64,000 bases of DNA from Cyclobacteriaceae bacterium. GTDB lineage: Bacteria; Bacteroidota; Bacteroidia; Cytophagales; Cyclobacteriaceae. Shown in pieces: positions 18,528 to 27,500 of the stretch; position 1 is the first letter of the stretch, and every line of letters begins with the position of its first letter. The notes beneath the pieces were generated by a model. The model worked only from the letters and a program-made list of their open reading frames with translations, did not search any database and was not told the DNA's origin. The stretch spans positions 1-64,000 of the forward strand of contig JAKLJG010000011.1 of NCBI GenBank assembly GCA_023151255.1, in the 5' to 3' direction. The position numbers and the translations under genes are program-made.

Positions 18528-19091
18528 TCAGAAACGAATTACCAGTGAAAGCCCGGCTGTTGTGCCGGTAAGCATGTTGTTTTCGGCTGTGGGCCTGATG
18601 CTCACCTGCAGGCTGGGGTTTACATCAAACTCTTTCAAATGCGCATCCACATGGGCATCCACCATTTGCAGCAGGTAAACCCCGGCCATAACAATAATCA
18701 TAAAATCGCGCTCCCGCCTGTAGCGGTCAACAATGGTGCGTAACTGGCTTTCGGTAAAGCCACTCGGACTTAAGGGTGCTCCTGTATCAAGCACGTAAAA
18801 GAGCTCGCTCCGGTATTTACGGTAGCCATTCTGGTAAACATTAAGTGCATAGCCTGTGGCAAAAAATCCTCCGTAAACCAGCGGAAGTTTCCAGTATTTT
18901 TTGGTGTACACCTGACCGGCACCGGGCAGAACAGCCGCGTACAAAAGGGCTTTACGCGGACTGTACCGGTCGGCATAGGATTTTATTACAACAGTATCTC
19001 TGCCGGGCATTACTGCGCGCACCGAATCGGTGCTCTGGGCATAAACGCCAGCAAGGATGCTTGCGAAGAAAATTACTAAAAGGAGTTTCAT
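18528..19091 (-). CDS. DUF5683 membrane protein
   Basis: The 187-residue protein has a signal peptide (residues 1-18, ending VYAQ) and the DUF5683 core: SPRKALLYAAVLPGAGQVYTKKYWKLPLVYGGFFATGYAL near 46-85. The phrase GAGQVY...KYWK occurs in TM2-like membrane domains. Further hydrophobic stretches lie near 125-145. DUF5683 proteins of Bacteroidota have no established role, but they often sit just downstream of parAB and upstream of dapB, as here. It follows parB by 21 bases, so it is co-transcribed. Confidence 0.88.
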   Translation of the reverse strand: MKLLLVIFFASILAGVYAQSTDSVRAVMPGRDTVVIKSYADRYSPRKALLYAAVLPGAGQVYTKKYWKLPLVYGGFFATGYALNVYQNGYRKYRSELFYVLDTGAPLSPSGFTESQLRTIVDRYRRERDFMIIVMAGVYLLQMVDAHVDAHLKEFDVNPSLQVSIRPTAENNMLTGTTAGLSLVIRF

Positions 19092-19112
19092 CTGTATACC
19101 TGCATCAAACCC

Positions 19113-20009
19113 TTACTGGATTTTGAGGATATCCAGAATCCGGTTCAGGTCTTCAATAGACAGGAAGGGTATTTTAATCTCGCCTTTTCTGCCATCGCTC
19201 TTTACAGCAACACGGGTGCCAAAGTGGGAGGAGAGGCGTGACTGGAGTTGGGCTATCTCGCGGTTAGCAGGAGTAATCGAGGTTGCTTCGCGCCTCTCTT
19301 TTTTTTTTGAGCCCAGGTCACGTACCAACTCTTCGACTTTTCTTACCGACAGGTCATCGCTTAGGATTTTGTTAAAGATGAAAAGTTGCGTGTCGGGGTT
19401 CTCAACATTAATTATTGCCCGGGCATGCCCCATGCTGATTTTATTGTCACGAACAGCTATCTGTATATCCGGGGGTAGTTTTAACAGGCGCAGGTAATTG
19501 GTAACTGTGGCCCGGTTTTTCCCGACCCGGTCGCCAAGTTCTTCCTGTTTCAGGTTACATTCGGAAATCAGGCGCTGGTAACTCAGGGCAATTTCAATAG
19601 CATTGAGGTTTTCGCGCTGGATGTTTTCAATCAGCGACATCTCCAGCATCTGCTGGTCGTCAGCCAGCCGTACATAGGCAGGTATTGTTTTTAAGCCGGC
19701 CAGTTTTGATGCCTGTAATCTCCGTTCGCCAGAAATCAACTGGTATTGGTTGTGCGTCAGCCTGCGTACGGTAATGGGCTGGATGATACCATGTACTTTG
19801 ATGGATTCGGCCAGTTCGTTTAACGCCTCCTGGTCGAAATGCGTGCGTGGCTGGAACGGGTTTACTTCAATCTGCTCCACAGGGATTTCCAGGATCCCAC
19901 CGGCTGGTGAGTGATGGGCAACGGGAACATCTGTTTCCAGGCGTTCGTCAACACTGCTGTCGCTGAGCAGCGCGTTAAGTCCGCGGCCTAATGCTTTTTT
20001 CTTGGTCAT
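19113..20009 (-). CDS. parB: Chromosome partitioning protein ParB (Spo0J/Noc family)
   Basis: ParB is a CTP-hydrolysing clamp that loads at parS and organises the origin region. The 298-residue protein opens with KKKALGRGLNALL, the basic peptide that stimulates ParA ATPase. The ParB/Srx domain follows (IPVEQIEVNPFQPRTHFD, ELAESIKVHGIIQPITVR, LISGERRLQASKLAG), with the CTP-binding motif GERR and a TIPAYVR segment. The helix-turn-helix region contains LKQEELGDRVGKNRATVTNYLRLL and MGHARAI. The C-terminal dimerisation domain is about residues 235-298. Its start overlaps the parA stop by 4 bases. Confidence 0.97.
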   Translation of the reverse strand: MTKKKALGRGLNALLSDSSVDERLETDVPVAHHSPAGGILEIPVEQIEVNPFQPRTHFDQEALNELAESIKVHGIIQPITVRRLTHNQYQLISGERRLQASKLAGLKTIPAYVRLADDQQMLEMSLIENIQRENLNAIEIALSYQRLISECNLKQEELGDRVGKNRATVTNYLRLLKLPPDIQIAVRDNKISMGHARAIINVENPDTQLFIFNKILSDDLSVRKVEELVRDLGSKKKERREATSITPANREIAQLQSRLSSHFGTRVAVKSDGRKGEIKIPFLSIEDLNRILDILKIQ

Positions 20010-20782
20010 TTCGATAAGCCGTTTTTATCCAGGATTTCGTGTGCCAGGTTCAGGTAACTGATGGCCCCTTTGCTTTCGGCATCGTGCACAATTACCGGAA
20101 TACCGAAACTGGGCGATTCGCTTAGTTTTACATTGCGCGGTATTATTGTGTTAAAAGTCATCTTTTTAAAATGTGTTCGCACTTCTTCGACTACCTGGTT
20201 GCCCAGGCTGGTGCGCGAGTCGTATAACGTAAGCAATATTCCTTCAATTTCCAACTTAGGGTTAAGGCGCGTCTGGATGATCTTAATAGTGTTTAGCAGT
20301 TTACCCAGTCCTTCCAGGGCAAAATATTCGCACTGAACCGGAATAATTACGGAATCGGCAGCCGTCAGGGCGTTGATGGTAATCAGCCCGAGCGATGGGG
20401 AGCAGTCGATTATGATAAACTCGTAGTCGTTTTTAATTTTCTGCAACGCATCGCGCATTTTTTCTTCGCGGTGTTCAATGCTCACCATTTCCACTTCGGC
20501 ACCCACCAGGTCAATATGCGAGGGTAGTACATGCAGGTACTTCAGCATTTCATTACCGATAATTGCTTCATGTGGATTGGCTCCGTCAATCATGCATTCA
20601 TAAATACCGGTTTCTACTTCTTTTGGGTTAATGCCCAGGCCAGACGTGGAATTGGCCTGTGGGTCGGCATCAACTAGCAAGGTTTTATGTTCAAGCACGG
20701 CCAGGCTGGCGGCCAGGTTAATGGCGGTAGTGGTTTTACCTACGCCTCCTTTTTGGTTGGCTATGGCAATAATTTTTCCCAT
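20006..20782 (-). CDS. parA: Chromosome partitioning ATPase ParA (Soj)
   Basis: ParA is a deviant Walker ATPase that drives origin segregation with ParB. The 258-residue protein has the Walker A box QKGGVGKTTTAINLAA at residues 9-24 with its signature lysines, DADPQANSTSGLGI near 40-53, and the Walker B strand FIIIDCSPSLGLITINAL near 120-138. It has no N-terminal DNA-binding extension, so it is the chromosomal Soj type rather than the plasmid type. parB overlaps it by 4 bases. Upstream lie a hairpin, a -7 box and a cluster of parS-like half sites. Confidence 0.97.
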   Translation of the reverse strand: MGKIIAIANQKGGVGKTTTAINLAASLAVLEHKTLLVDADPQANSTSGLGINPKEVETGIYECMIDGANPHEAIIGNEMLKYLHVLPSHIDLVGAEVEMVSIEHREEKMRDALQKIKNDYEFIIIDCSPSLGLITINALTAADSVIIPVQCEYFALEGLGKLLNTIKIIQTRLNPKLEIEGILLTLYDSRTSLGNQVVEEVRTHFKKMTFNTIIPRNVKLSESPSFGIPVIVHDAESKGAISYLNLAHEILDKNGLSK

Positions 20783-20793
20783 CGGATAAGGTT

Positions 20794-20824
20794 AAAAAAT
20801 AAAGTCCGGCTATTTAGCCGGACT
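20794..20824 (-). terminator. Hairpin with T tail between yidC and parA
   Basis: AGTCCGGCTA (20803-20812) pairs perfectly with TAGCCGGACT (20815-20824). On the minus strand a T-rich tail follows (plus-strand run of A at 20794-20802). This is a strong Rho-independent terminator for the pyrG-yidC transcript. It sits between the possible parA -7 box and the parA start codon, so it could also act in the parA leader. Confidence 0.75.
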
Positions 20825-20825
20825 G

Positions 20826-20833
20826 CAAATATA
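20826..20833 (-). promoter_or_regulatory. Possible -7 box (TATATTTG) for parAB
   Basis: The minus strand reads TATATTTG, a full match to TAnnTTTG, 43 bases before the parA ATG. A start site 5-8 bases downstream would fall inside the hairpin at 20803-20824. No convincing TTTG lies at the -33 distance. Confidence 0.45.
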
Positions 20834-20851
20834 GAGGAAGGTGAACGGGGC

Positions 20852-20881
20852 GTGGAACGCTGTGGAACGTATTTTTCCACA
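20852..20881. promoter_or_regulatory. Cluster of parS-like half sites upstream of parA
   Basis: GTGGAAC occurs at 20852-20858 and again exactly 10 bases on at 20862-20868. TGTGGAA (20861-20867) also forms an inverted repeat with TTCCACA (20875-20881). GTGGAAC/GTTCCAC is an accepted half of the parS consensus GTTnCACGTGnAAC. No complete parS palindrome is present, so ParB binding is only suggested. Confidence 0.35.
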
Positions 20882-20901
20882 TTCCATGCACAGCGCAATG
20901 T

Positions 20902-22716
20902 TTATTTCTTTCTGTTCTTCCGTTGTTCTTCCGATTTTTTTCGCGCCTCTTCACTGGCTTTCATGGCTTCTTCGAGTTTGGCCATAAATTTTGATTTCTT
21001 TCCGCCACCGGCAGCCAGGGTGCGCCTGTGTTCATCCATGATACGTTTGATTTTGTCCTCATCCACAAACCGCCTAATGATGGCCTGCTGTCCGAAGGTA
21101 ATGATGTTCGACATGAAGTAATAGAAGCTCAGGCCTGCTGGGAAGGAGTTTAGCACAAATAAAAACACTACAGGCATAATGTACGACATGGACTTCATAG
21201 GGCCTGTTACTGATGACACCTGGTTGTTTTGCCAGGTAATTACCAGGGTTGAGATGGTCATCAGTAGTGTAAAGAGCGACACGTGATTGCCGTACAGCGG
21301 AATGGTAAACGGCAGGTTGAGAACGGAATCATACGTTGATAAATCATCGGCCCACAAAAAAGCTTGTTGGCGCAGTTCAATGCTATTTGGGAACAGGTAG
21401 AACATGGCAAACAGGATTGGCATCTGCAACAAAATGGGTATGCATCCACTAATAGGATTTACACCGGCCTGCTGGTACAGTTTCAGCTGCTCCTGCTGCA
21501 CCTTAGTCATGTCATCGCCAAACTTGTCTTTAATCTCATCCAGTTCAGGTTTCAGTACCTTCATTTTGGCCATGCTCAGGTATGATTTGTACGATAGCGG
21601 GAGCAAGACAATGCGCAGCAGGATAACCAGGATGATAATGATTAAACCAAAGTTGTTAATGACTTTGGTGAGGAAGTGAAAGACCGGGAAGATTACAAAT
21701 TTGTTGATCCAATATACCGGTGGCCAGCCCAGGTAAACATTTTTGGCAAAATCAGGTGCCACCTTGCCGATGGTTTGGTAGTCGTTGGGGCCAAAATAGA
21801 ATGAGTAGGTGCTGCCTTTTCCGCCAAGTTCGGCCAACGGTATAAATAAACGAATATTGGCGCGTTTAACTACCGAGGTATCGGCTTCGTTTACTGCTGT
21901 TTCAATTTCGCCACCCGGAAAACCTTTGGGCGAAATAATTGAACTGAGGAAAAATTTTTGCTTAAGCGTTACCCACTGTACGTTACCCGAAAAGGTTTCG
22001 CTTTCAGTTGAGGTGGAGCGGGGGGCGAGTTCATCCATGCTGCCGTTGTAATGGTAGGTAATGGTGGTGTTTATGCGGCTGTCGGCCAGGTCGCGCTCCA
22101 GCAAGCGTAAAAAATTGTTCCATTGAAAGGTAAGGTGATCAGATAATTCGTTTTCGAACCCCTCGGTTTTTATGGCGTACCCGATTTGGTACCCACTGGC
22201 CGGAATGGAGTACCGTTGTTCAAAAAATGTATTTTCATCAAGGCGGATGGTAAACGTGAGCACCGTGGTATCGCCAACGGTGGTTTGGTTTACCTGGTAG
22301 TGCAGGGCGTACAGATTGAGATCGCCACCCAGGCGGTTCGCGATGAGTTGAAACGTGTTGGATCGCGGATCAACCAATTTTAATGGCTTACCTGAATACG
22401 TTTTATAATTTCTTAGTTCCAGTTCCCGAATAACACCTCCTTTAGTAGAGAAACTGATTTTGAGATCCTGTGTTTCGATAGGGATGAGGCGTTCCTCTCC
22501 GGAGAGAAACCTTGCCAAATTGCCGAGTGACGCGGATATCATACTATCGGGTTTGGATGGTTCCGGTACTCGACTAGTTGAGTCGATTTCGGCAACAGAT
22601 TGTTGGGGCATAGCCGGCTGTTCTGTTAACGGTTCGGGCCGGGGAGCAAACCAGATAAAGTAGCCTAGTAACACAACAGCAATAAGGGTAAGGCCGATAG
22701 CCTGATTTCTATCCAT
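20902..22716 (-). CDS. yidC: Membrane protein insertase YidC (Oxa1 family)
   Basis: YidC inserts and folds inner-membrane proteins alone or with SecYEG. From the ATG at 22714-22716 the protein has 604 residues. The first helix reads QAIGLTLIAVVLLGYFIWF, a large periplasmic beta-supersandwich domain spans about 60-345, and the 60KD_IMP core follows with GLIIIILVILLRIVLLPLSYKSYLSMAKMK, GVNPISGCIPILLQMPILFAMFYLF and a final helix with NSFPAGLSFYYFMSN. The C-terminal tail is very basic (EARKKSEEQRKNRKK), suited to ribosome binding. A TTG at 22725 would add three residues. It follows pyrG by 16 bases. Confidence 0.97.
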   Translation of the reverse strand: MDRNQAIGLTLIAVVLLGYFIWFAPRPEPLTEQPAMPQQSVAEIDSTSRVPEPSKPDSMISASLGNLARFLSGEERLIPIETQDLKISFSTKGGVIRELELRNYKTYSGKPLKLVDPRSNTFQLIANRLGGDLNLYALHYQVNQTTVGDTTVLTFTIRLDENTFFEQRYSIPASGYQIGYAIKTEGFENELSDHLTFQWNNFLRLLERDLADSRINTTITYHYNGSMDELAPRSTSTESETFSGNVQWVTLKQKFFLSSIISPKGFPGGEIETAVNEADTSVVKRANIRLFIPLAELGGKGSTYSFYFGPNDYQTIGKVAPDFAKNVYLGWPPVYWINKFVIFPVFHFLTKVINNFGLIIIILVILLRIVLLPLSYKSYLSMAKMKVLKPELDEIKDKFGDDMTKVQQEQLKLYQQAGVNPISGCIPILLQMPILFAMFYLFPNSIELRQQAFLWADDLSTYDSVLNLPFTIPLYGNHVSLFTLLMTISTLVITWQNNQVSSVTGPMKSMSYIMPVVFLFVLNSFPAGLSFYYFMSNIITFGQQAIIRRFVDEDKIKRIMDEHRRTLAAGGGKKSKFMAKLEEAMKASEEARKKSEEQRKNRKK

Positions 22717-22732
22717 CGTAAACAATTACAGG

Positions 22733-24349
22733 TTAAAGAAGTGATTTTTTATATTCAATGGCAGCGGCCACAAACTTAACAAAAAGCGGGTGCGGGTTCA
22801 TAACGGTGCTACGCAGTTCAGGGTGATACTGTACGCCAATGAACCAGGGGTGGTCTTTCAGTTCAACAACTTCCACCAGGTTCGATTCCGGATTGATGCC
22901 CACGGCCCGTAATCCGCCAGCTTCCATCTGGTCGAGGTACTTGTTGTTAAATTCGTACCGGTGGCGGTGGCGCTCCATAATGGTTGTTTCGCCATAGATG
23001 GTGGCTGCTTTGCTGCCCTTTTTCAGCCGACATGCGTATGCGCCCAATCGCATGGTTCCGCCTTTGGCTGTTATTTTCTTCTGCTCTTCCATCAGATCAA
23101 TTACCGGGTTTTTGGTTTTTGGGTTCAGTTCGGTCGAACTGGCCTCCAGGCCCAGTACGTGGCGGGCAAATTCAATCACCGCACACTGCATACCCAGACA
23201 AATGCCGAAGAAAGGGATTTTATGTTCGCGTACGTGCCGGATGGCTTCGATTTTTCCTTCCATACCCCGCTCGCCAAAACCGGGGGCGACCAACACGCCA
23301 TGCAGTCCCTTTAAAATAGAGTGCACGCTGTCTTTAACCAGATCCTCTGAAGAGATCCATTTTACGTTTACGCGACAATCATTTTGTGCTCCGGCATGCA
23401 CAAATGCTTCAGCGATGGATTTATAGGCATCGGGCAGGGTTACGTATTTACCCACCAATCCGATGGTAACTTCTTCTACCGGATTTTTGAGTTTACCGAG
23501 GAAATCTTTCCAGTGCTCCAGGTCGGGATCTGACTTGGACGTCATTTTTAATTTTGCCAGAACCCGCTCGTCCAGTTTCTCTTTGCGCATCAGGATGGGC
23601 ACATCGTAGATCGTGTCCGCATCAATAGCTTCTATAACAGAGTTTAGATGTACGTTGCAAAAGAGGGCCAGTTTTTTACGGATTTCAAGTGGCAATGGTC
23701 GCTCAGTCCGACAAACCAGGATATCTGGCTGTACTCCTGAGGAGAGTAATTCTTTAACCGAATGCTGCGTGGGTTTGGTTTTTAGTTCACCGGCTGCCTT
23801 CAGGTAAGGGATGAGGGTGAGATGAATGACCAGCGCATTATTGGAGCCGATGTCCCATTTTACCTGGCGCACAGCTTCGATGAAGGGAAGAGATTCGATA
23901 TCGCCCACCGAGCCGCCAATCTCGGTGATGATGACATCGTACTTGCCGCTTTCACCAAGCAAAAAGATGTTGCGCTTGATTTCATCGGTGATGTGCGGGA
24001 TGACCTGTACCGTTTTGCCAAGGTATTCGCCCTGTCGCTCTTTGGTGATGACATTGTTATAGATGCGCCCGGTGGTAATGTTGTTGGCCTGGCTGGTGGG
24101 TACATTCAAAAAGCGCTCATAGTGCCCCAGGTCCAGGTCGGTTTCAGCGCCATCGTTGGTCACGTAGCATTCCCCATGTTCATAGGGGTTAAGGGTACCA
24201 GGGTCTATATTAATATAGGGGTCAAACTTCTGGATGGTTACATTGAACCCCCTGGATTGCAATAACTTACCAAGTGATGCGGAGATAATGCCTTTACCCA
24301 GGCTTGAGGTAACGCCTCCCGTAACGAAAATGTATTTGGCGGTGGACAT
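22733..24349 (-). CDS. pyrG: CTP synthase
   Basis: PyrG aminates UTP to CTP using glutamine. At 538 residues it has the usual two-domain build. The synthetase domain contains [20 protein letters not shown] near residues 8-27, [21 protein letters not shown] near 40-60, and [12 protein letters not shown]. The glutaminase domain contains [11 protein letters not shown], the nucleophile motif [15 protein letters not shown] (Cys near 385) and a C-terminal QYHPEL. It is the first gene of a block running pyrG, yidC, then parAB. The giant adhesin gene is divergent from it, with 183 bases between the starts. Confidence 0.98.
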   Translation of the reverse strand: MSTAKYIFVTGGVTSSLGKGIISASLGKLLQSRGFNVTIQKFDPYINIDPGTLNPYEHGECYVTNDGAETDLDLGHYERFLNVPTSQANNITTGRIYNNVITKERQGEYLGKTVQVIPHITDEIKRNIFLLGESGKYDVIITEIGGSVGDIESLPFIEAVRQVKWDIGSNNALVIHLTLIPYLKAAGELKTKPTQHSVKELLSSGVQPDILVCRTERPLPLEIRKKLALFCNVHLNSVIEAIDADTIYDVPILMRKEKLDERVLAKLKMTSKSDPDLEHWKDFLGKLKNPVEEVTIGLVGKYVTLPDAYKSIAEAFVHAGAQNDCRVNVKWISSEDLVKDSVHSILKGLHGVLVAPGFGERGMEGKIEAIRHVREHKIPFFGICLGMQCAVIEFARHVLGLEASSTELNPKTKNPVIDLMEEQKKITAKGGTMRLGAYACRLKKGSKAATIYGETTIMERHRHRYEFNNKYLDQMEAGGLRAVGINPESNLVEVVELKDHPWFIGVQYHPELRSTVMNPHPLFVKFVAAAIEYKKSLL

Positions 24350-24369
24350 GCAGTGGTTGTTACGGGGTG

Positions 24370-24377
24370 CAAAGGTA
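24370..24377 (-). promoter_or_regulatory. -7 box TACCTTTG of the pyrG promoter
   Basis: The minus strand reads TACCTTTG, a full match to TAnnTTTG, 20 bases before the pyrG ATG. The predicted leader is therefore very short. The same octamer lies upstream of rpsF in this window. Confidence 0.6.
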
Positions 24378-24486
24378 GCGGAATACCGGGAATAAACTAA
24401 CCCTTATCGGATATACCGGTAGCTGGTGGTTACACCGTAAACTGGTACTGTATATAGAGACCGATTATGACCTCCATGTCTGCACG

Positions 24487-24518
24487 TTTGGCTGAAATCG
24501 ATAGGTTGAGTATTTTAA
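24487..24518 (+). promoter_or_regulatory. Weak promoter candidate for the giant adhesin gene
   Basis: TTTG at 24487-24490 is followed after 20 bases by TATTTTAA at 24511-24518. The spacing fits the Bacteroidota TTTG / TAnnTTTG pattern, but the -7 box matches only in part (AA in place of TG at its end). It would leave only a few bases before the start codon. The rest of the 183-base gap to pyrG shows nothing else I can name. Confidence 0.25.
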
Positions 24519-24532
24519 CGGAATTATAGCTA

Positions 24533-27500
24533 ATGTCGATGGTGCTTAGATCTGTCCGATTTCTTGTCTTCACAGTTCTTCTGTTAGGTTTTACTTCTGT
24601 ATTTGCAACTGTTCCAGTGGCGAGTAATGTCAGGCTAACGGGTGGAATGAAAAGCGGTTTAACATTAACCGTTTCGTACGACTATTTTGATGCCGATGGT
24701 CATGCACAGTCGGGTACAACCATAACATGGATTCGCTACGATGACAATTGTGGTAATAATCCGTCAACTATAGCATCTGGTACTTCGTTGACACTAAACA
24801 TTAGCGGTGGTTTAATCAATGCCCATATTGCAGTAAGGGTAACACCCCGGGATGCTAATGGTGAAGTAGGATTACCGGTAGAATATAGACCTTGGTCCTG
24901 CGCCCCTCCGGCCCCAGGTCAGGATATTGGACCAAATCCTGTTTTATCGGGAGCTACTTTTAATTGCAATAAAGCTGATGGTATTGGTGTGCCGATTCCG
25001 GGCAATATCATACTTAATCCTTCCTCCTTGTGTTCACCACGAAGTCTGGATTGGCAGGTAGAATATACAGGTATCAACTATAATTCCACTAACCCTCCCA
25101 GGATAATTATTGACTGGGCCGATGGTTTGGTTGAAACATTGAATCCAACATTGGTTAATACTTTCGAAACAAACCTTGCTAAGCAATTATGGCGGGTAAC
25201 ACGAAACCATGTGTATAGTTATCCAACAACGGGAGGAACCAGTAATGCGTCAGCCACGGCCGGGGAACGTTGTACTTATACGATGCAGGCAACCTGGGGA
25301 GTGGGAACGACAAGTTGTTTGGCCAGTGGCGTTCAAACGCAAAAATTTACAGTCTGGGATAGGGAAAATAATACCAATCTTGGTACCCACGACATCAACC
25401 ACGATCCAACAAGTACAGGTGTTGAGGTAGGCGAGAACGTAAACGTGTGTCAGGGTGATACCAATCCGATACGGTTGGTTGATGCCACTGATTTTAATTG
25501 TACACCACCGCTCGAAAATCCTCAACCAAATAACCAGGCCCGCTGGGTTCAGTTTGTATATGGTACGGCCTCAACAATTACGGGTAATGTTATAATTAAT
25601 GGTGTATCCTACACACCCGCACAATTACCGGTGTGGGGCCGGGTGATTTATCAGGCTGCGCCAACATTGGCTCCGGTTCATATTACTGATAATATCCAGA
25701 TGCCGGCAACGGCCGTAGCCGGGCAGCAGATGACGGTGACCATGAGGACGTGGAATATCTGTAACAACTTTGACCGGAATACATTTGACGGCAACGGGTT
25801 GAACCCCCCTCAGGGTGGTGCAGATAATGTTTTTAACTTCCGGGGTTCTGCAAGTTACCAGTCCCAGGCGCCAACGATACCGGATGTTAATAACTATTTT
25901 GCCAATGCAGTTCCGGTTACGCGTAACTACACAATAACTATCATAGCAAAGCCGAATCCACCAACGGTACCTAATGTTGATATTTGTGAAGGACAAAGCC
26001 GTACTATTAGCGTAAATCCGGTTATTGGTGGTTTAACCTACAGATGGTACCGCAGTTTGGCTGATGCACTTAGTAACACAAATGTTATCGTAACAGCAAA
26101 TTCATTTACTCCGGGTTTGGGTGGAGGAGCCACTCAAATTAATCCGGGGCAACGAAAACATTTCTGGGTTACGGCTACAGCGGCAAATGGATGCGTAAGT
26201 GATCCTACTGAAGTAACCATTACATTACGACCGAACCTAAGTCAACCACCTGTAATTACCGGTCCTACAAATCTATGTCCATCATCAACGTATGTATATA
26301 CATTACCTGCCCCCCCAGGGAATGTTACGATAACTGATGCTATTACTGGAAATTTTCAATTAGCAACAGAATTTTTGTGGACGGTACCTGTGGCTGTTGG
26401 TACAATTTCCTCCGGACAAGGAACCCAATCACTGACTATAAATAGTGCTGCGGCAGTGGGTTCAGGTAATATTTCCGTTGTACAGCGTTATGTCTCTCCT
26501 CCGGTTACCACAGTTAATGGTTCCCAATGTCCGAGTACAGCCAGAACGCTCTCGGTTAATGTGAGGGCCCGTCCTACAGTTAACATCACACCTGATCCGG
26601 CCAATATTTGTGAGGGCAGCACCATCACATTAAATGGTAACCCGGCAACCAGTTTTGGTTCAATATCCGGCCACACATGGGGGGGCTCAACAGGAATACT
26701 TGATAACTCGACCATTCAAACTCCAACAGTACAAGCTTCAACCGCTCCAGGCTCATACGGTTTAACCTATGTTGCCACAGCCGATTTTGGCGGAGGTGTA
26801 TTTTGCTCCTCATTAGTGGATAATTCAACCGTAAATGTTTCGGCCAATCCTACTCCGGCTGCTGCTGGACCCGATCAATTTCTTTGTATTCCTTCGCCTT
26901 TGGATGCTACCCTTGCAGGAAGTAATCCAGCACCAGGTACGGGCACATGGACACGTGTAAGCGGACCTGGAGCCGCGCCAACATTTACACCAGATGCCAA
27001 TACACCAAATGCTGTTGTTAGGGTTTTTGCTAATGGTATCCATACGTTCAGATGGACGGTGGTTAACGGATCTTGTTCATCATTTGATGATGTTGTTATC
27101 GACTTCGGCACTACCCCTCCGGCATCCAATGCCGGTACTGACCAGGATGTGTGCGGCCTTTCAGCAACATTAAATGGCAACGACCCTACTTTTGCAACAG
27201 GTACATGGACGCAGACTGCCGGACCGGGCACTTCTTCGTTTGCCCCTAATGCCAATACCCGTAATGCCGTTGTTACAGTTACCACACCGGGTACTTATAC
27301 CTACCGGTGGCGATTAACTTCCGGTACCTGCGCGCCTTCCGATGATTTTGTGGACATCATCTTTCGCGACCCGCCCACGGTTGTTGGTCCGGCTGATTTT
27401 ACTCATTGTTTAAATAACCCGCCCACGGCACCATTCTTTGTTAATCTTTCGGGCACATTTGGGGGTGGGGCCTCGCAGGCGCGATGGGAAGTGGTAACCG

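Noticed and set aside
23822-24265. 147-codon plus-strand frame antisense to pyrG
   Set aside because: Complement of highly conserved CTP synthase codons; a shadow frame.
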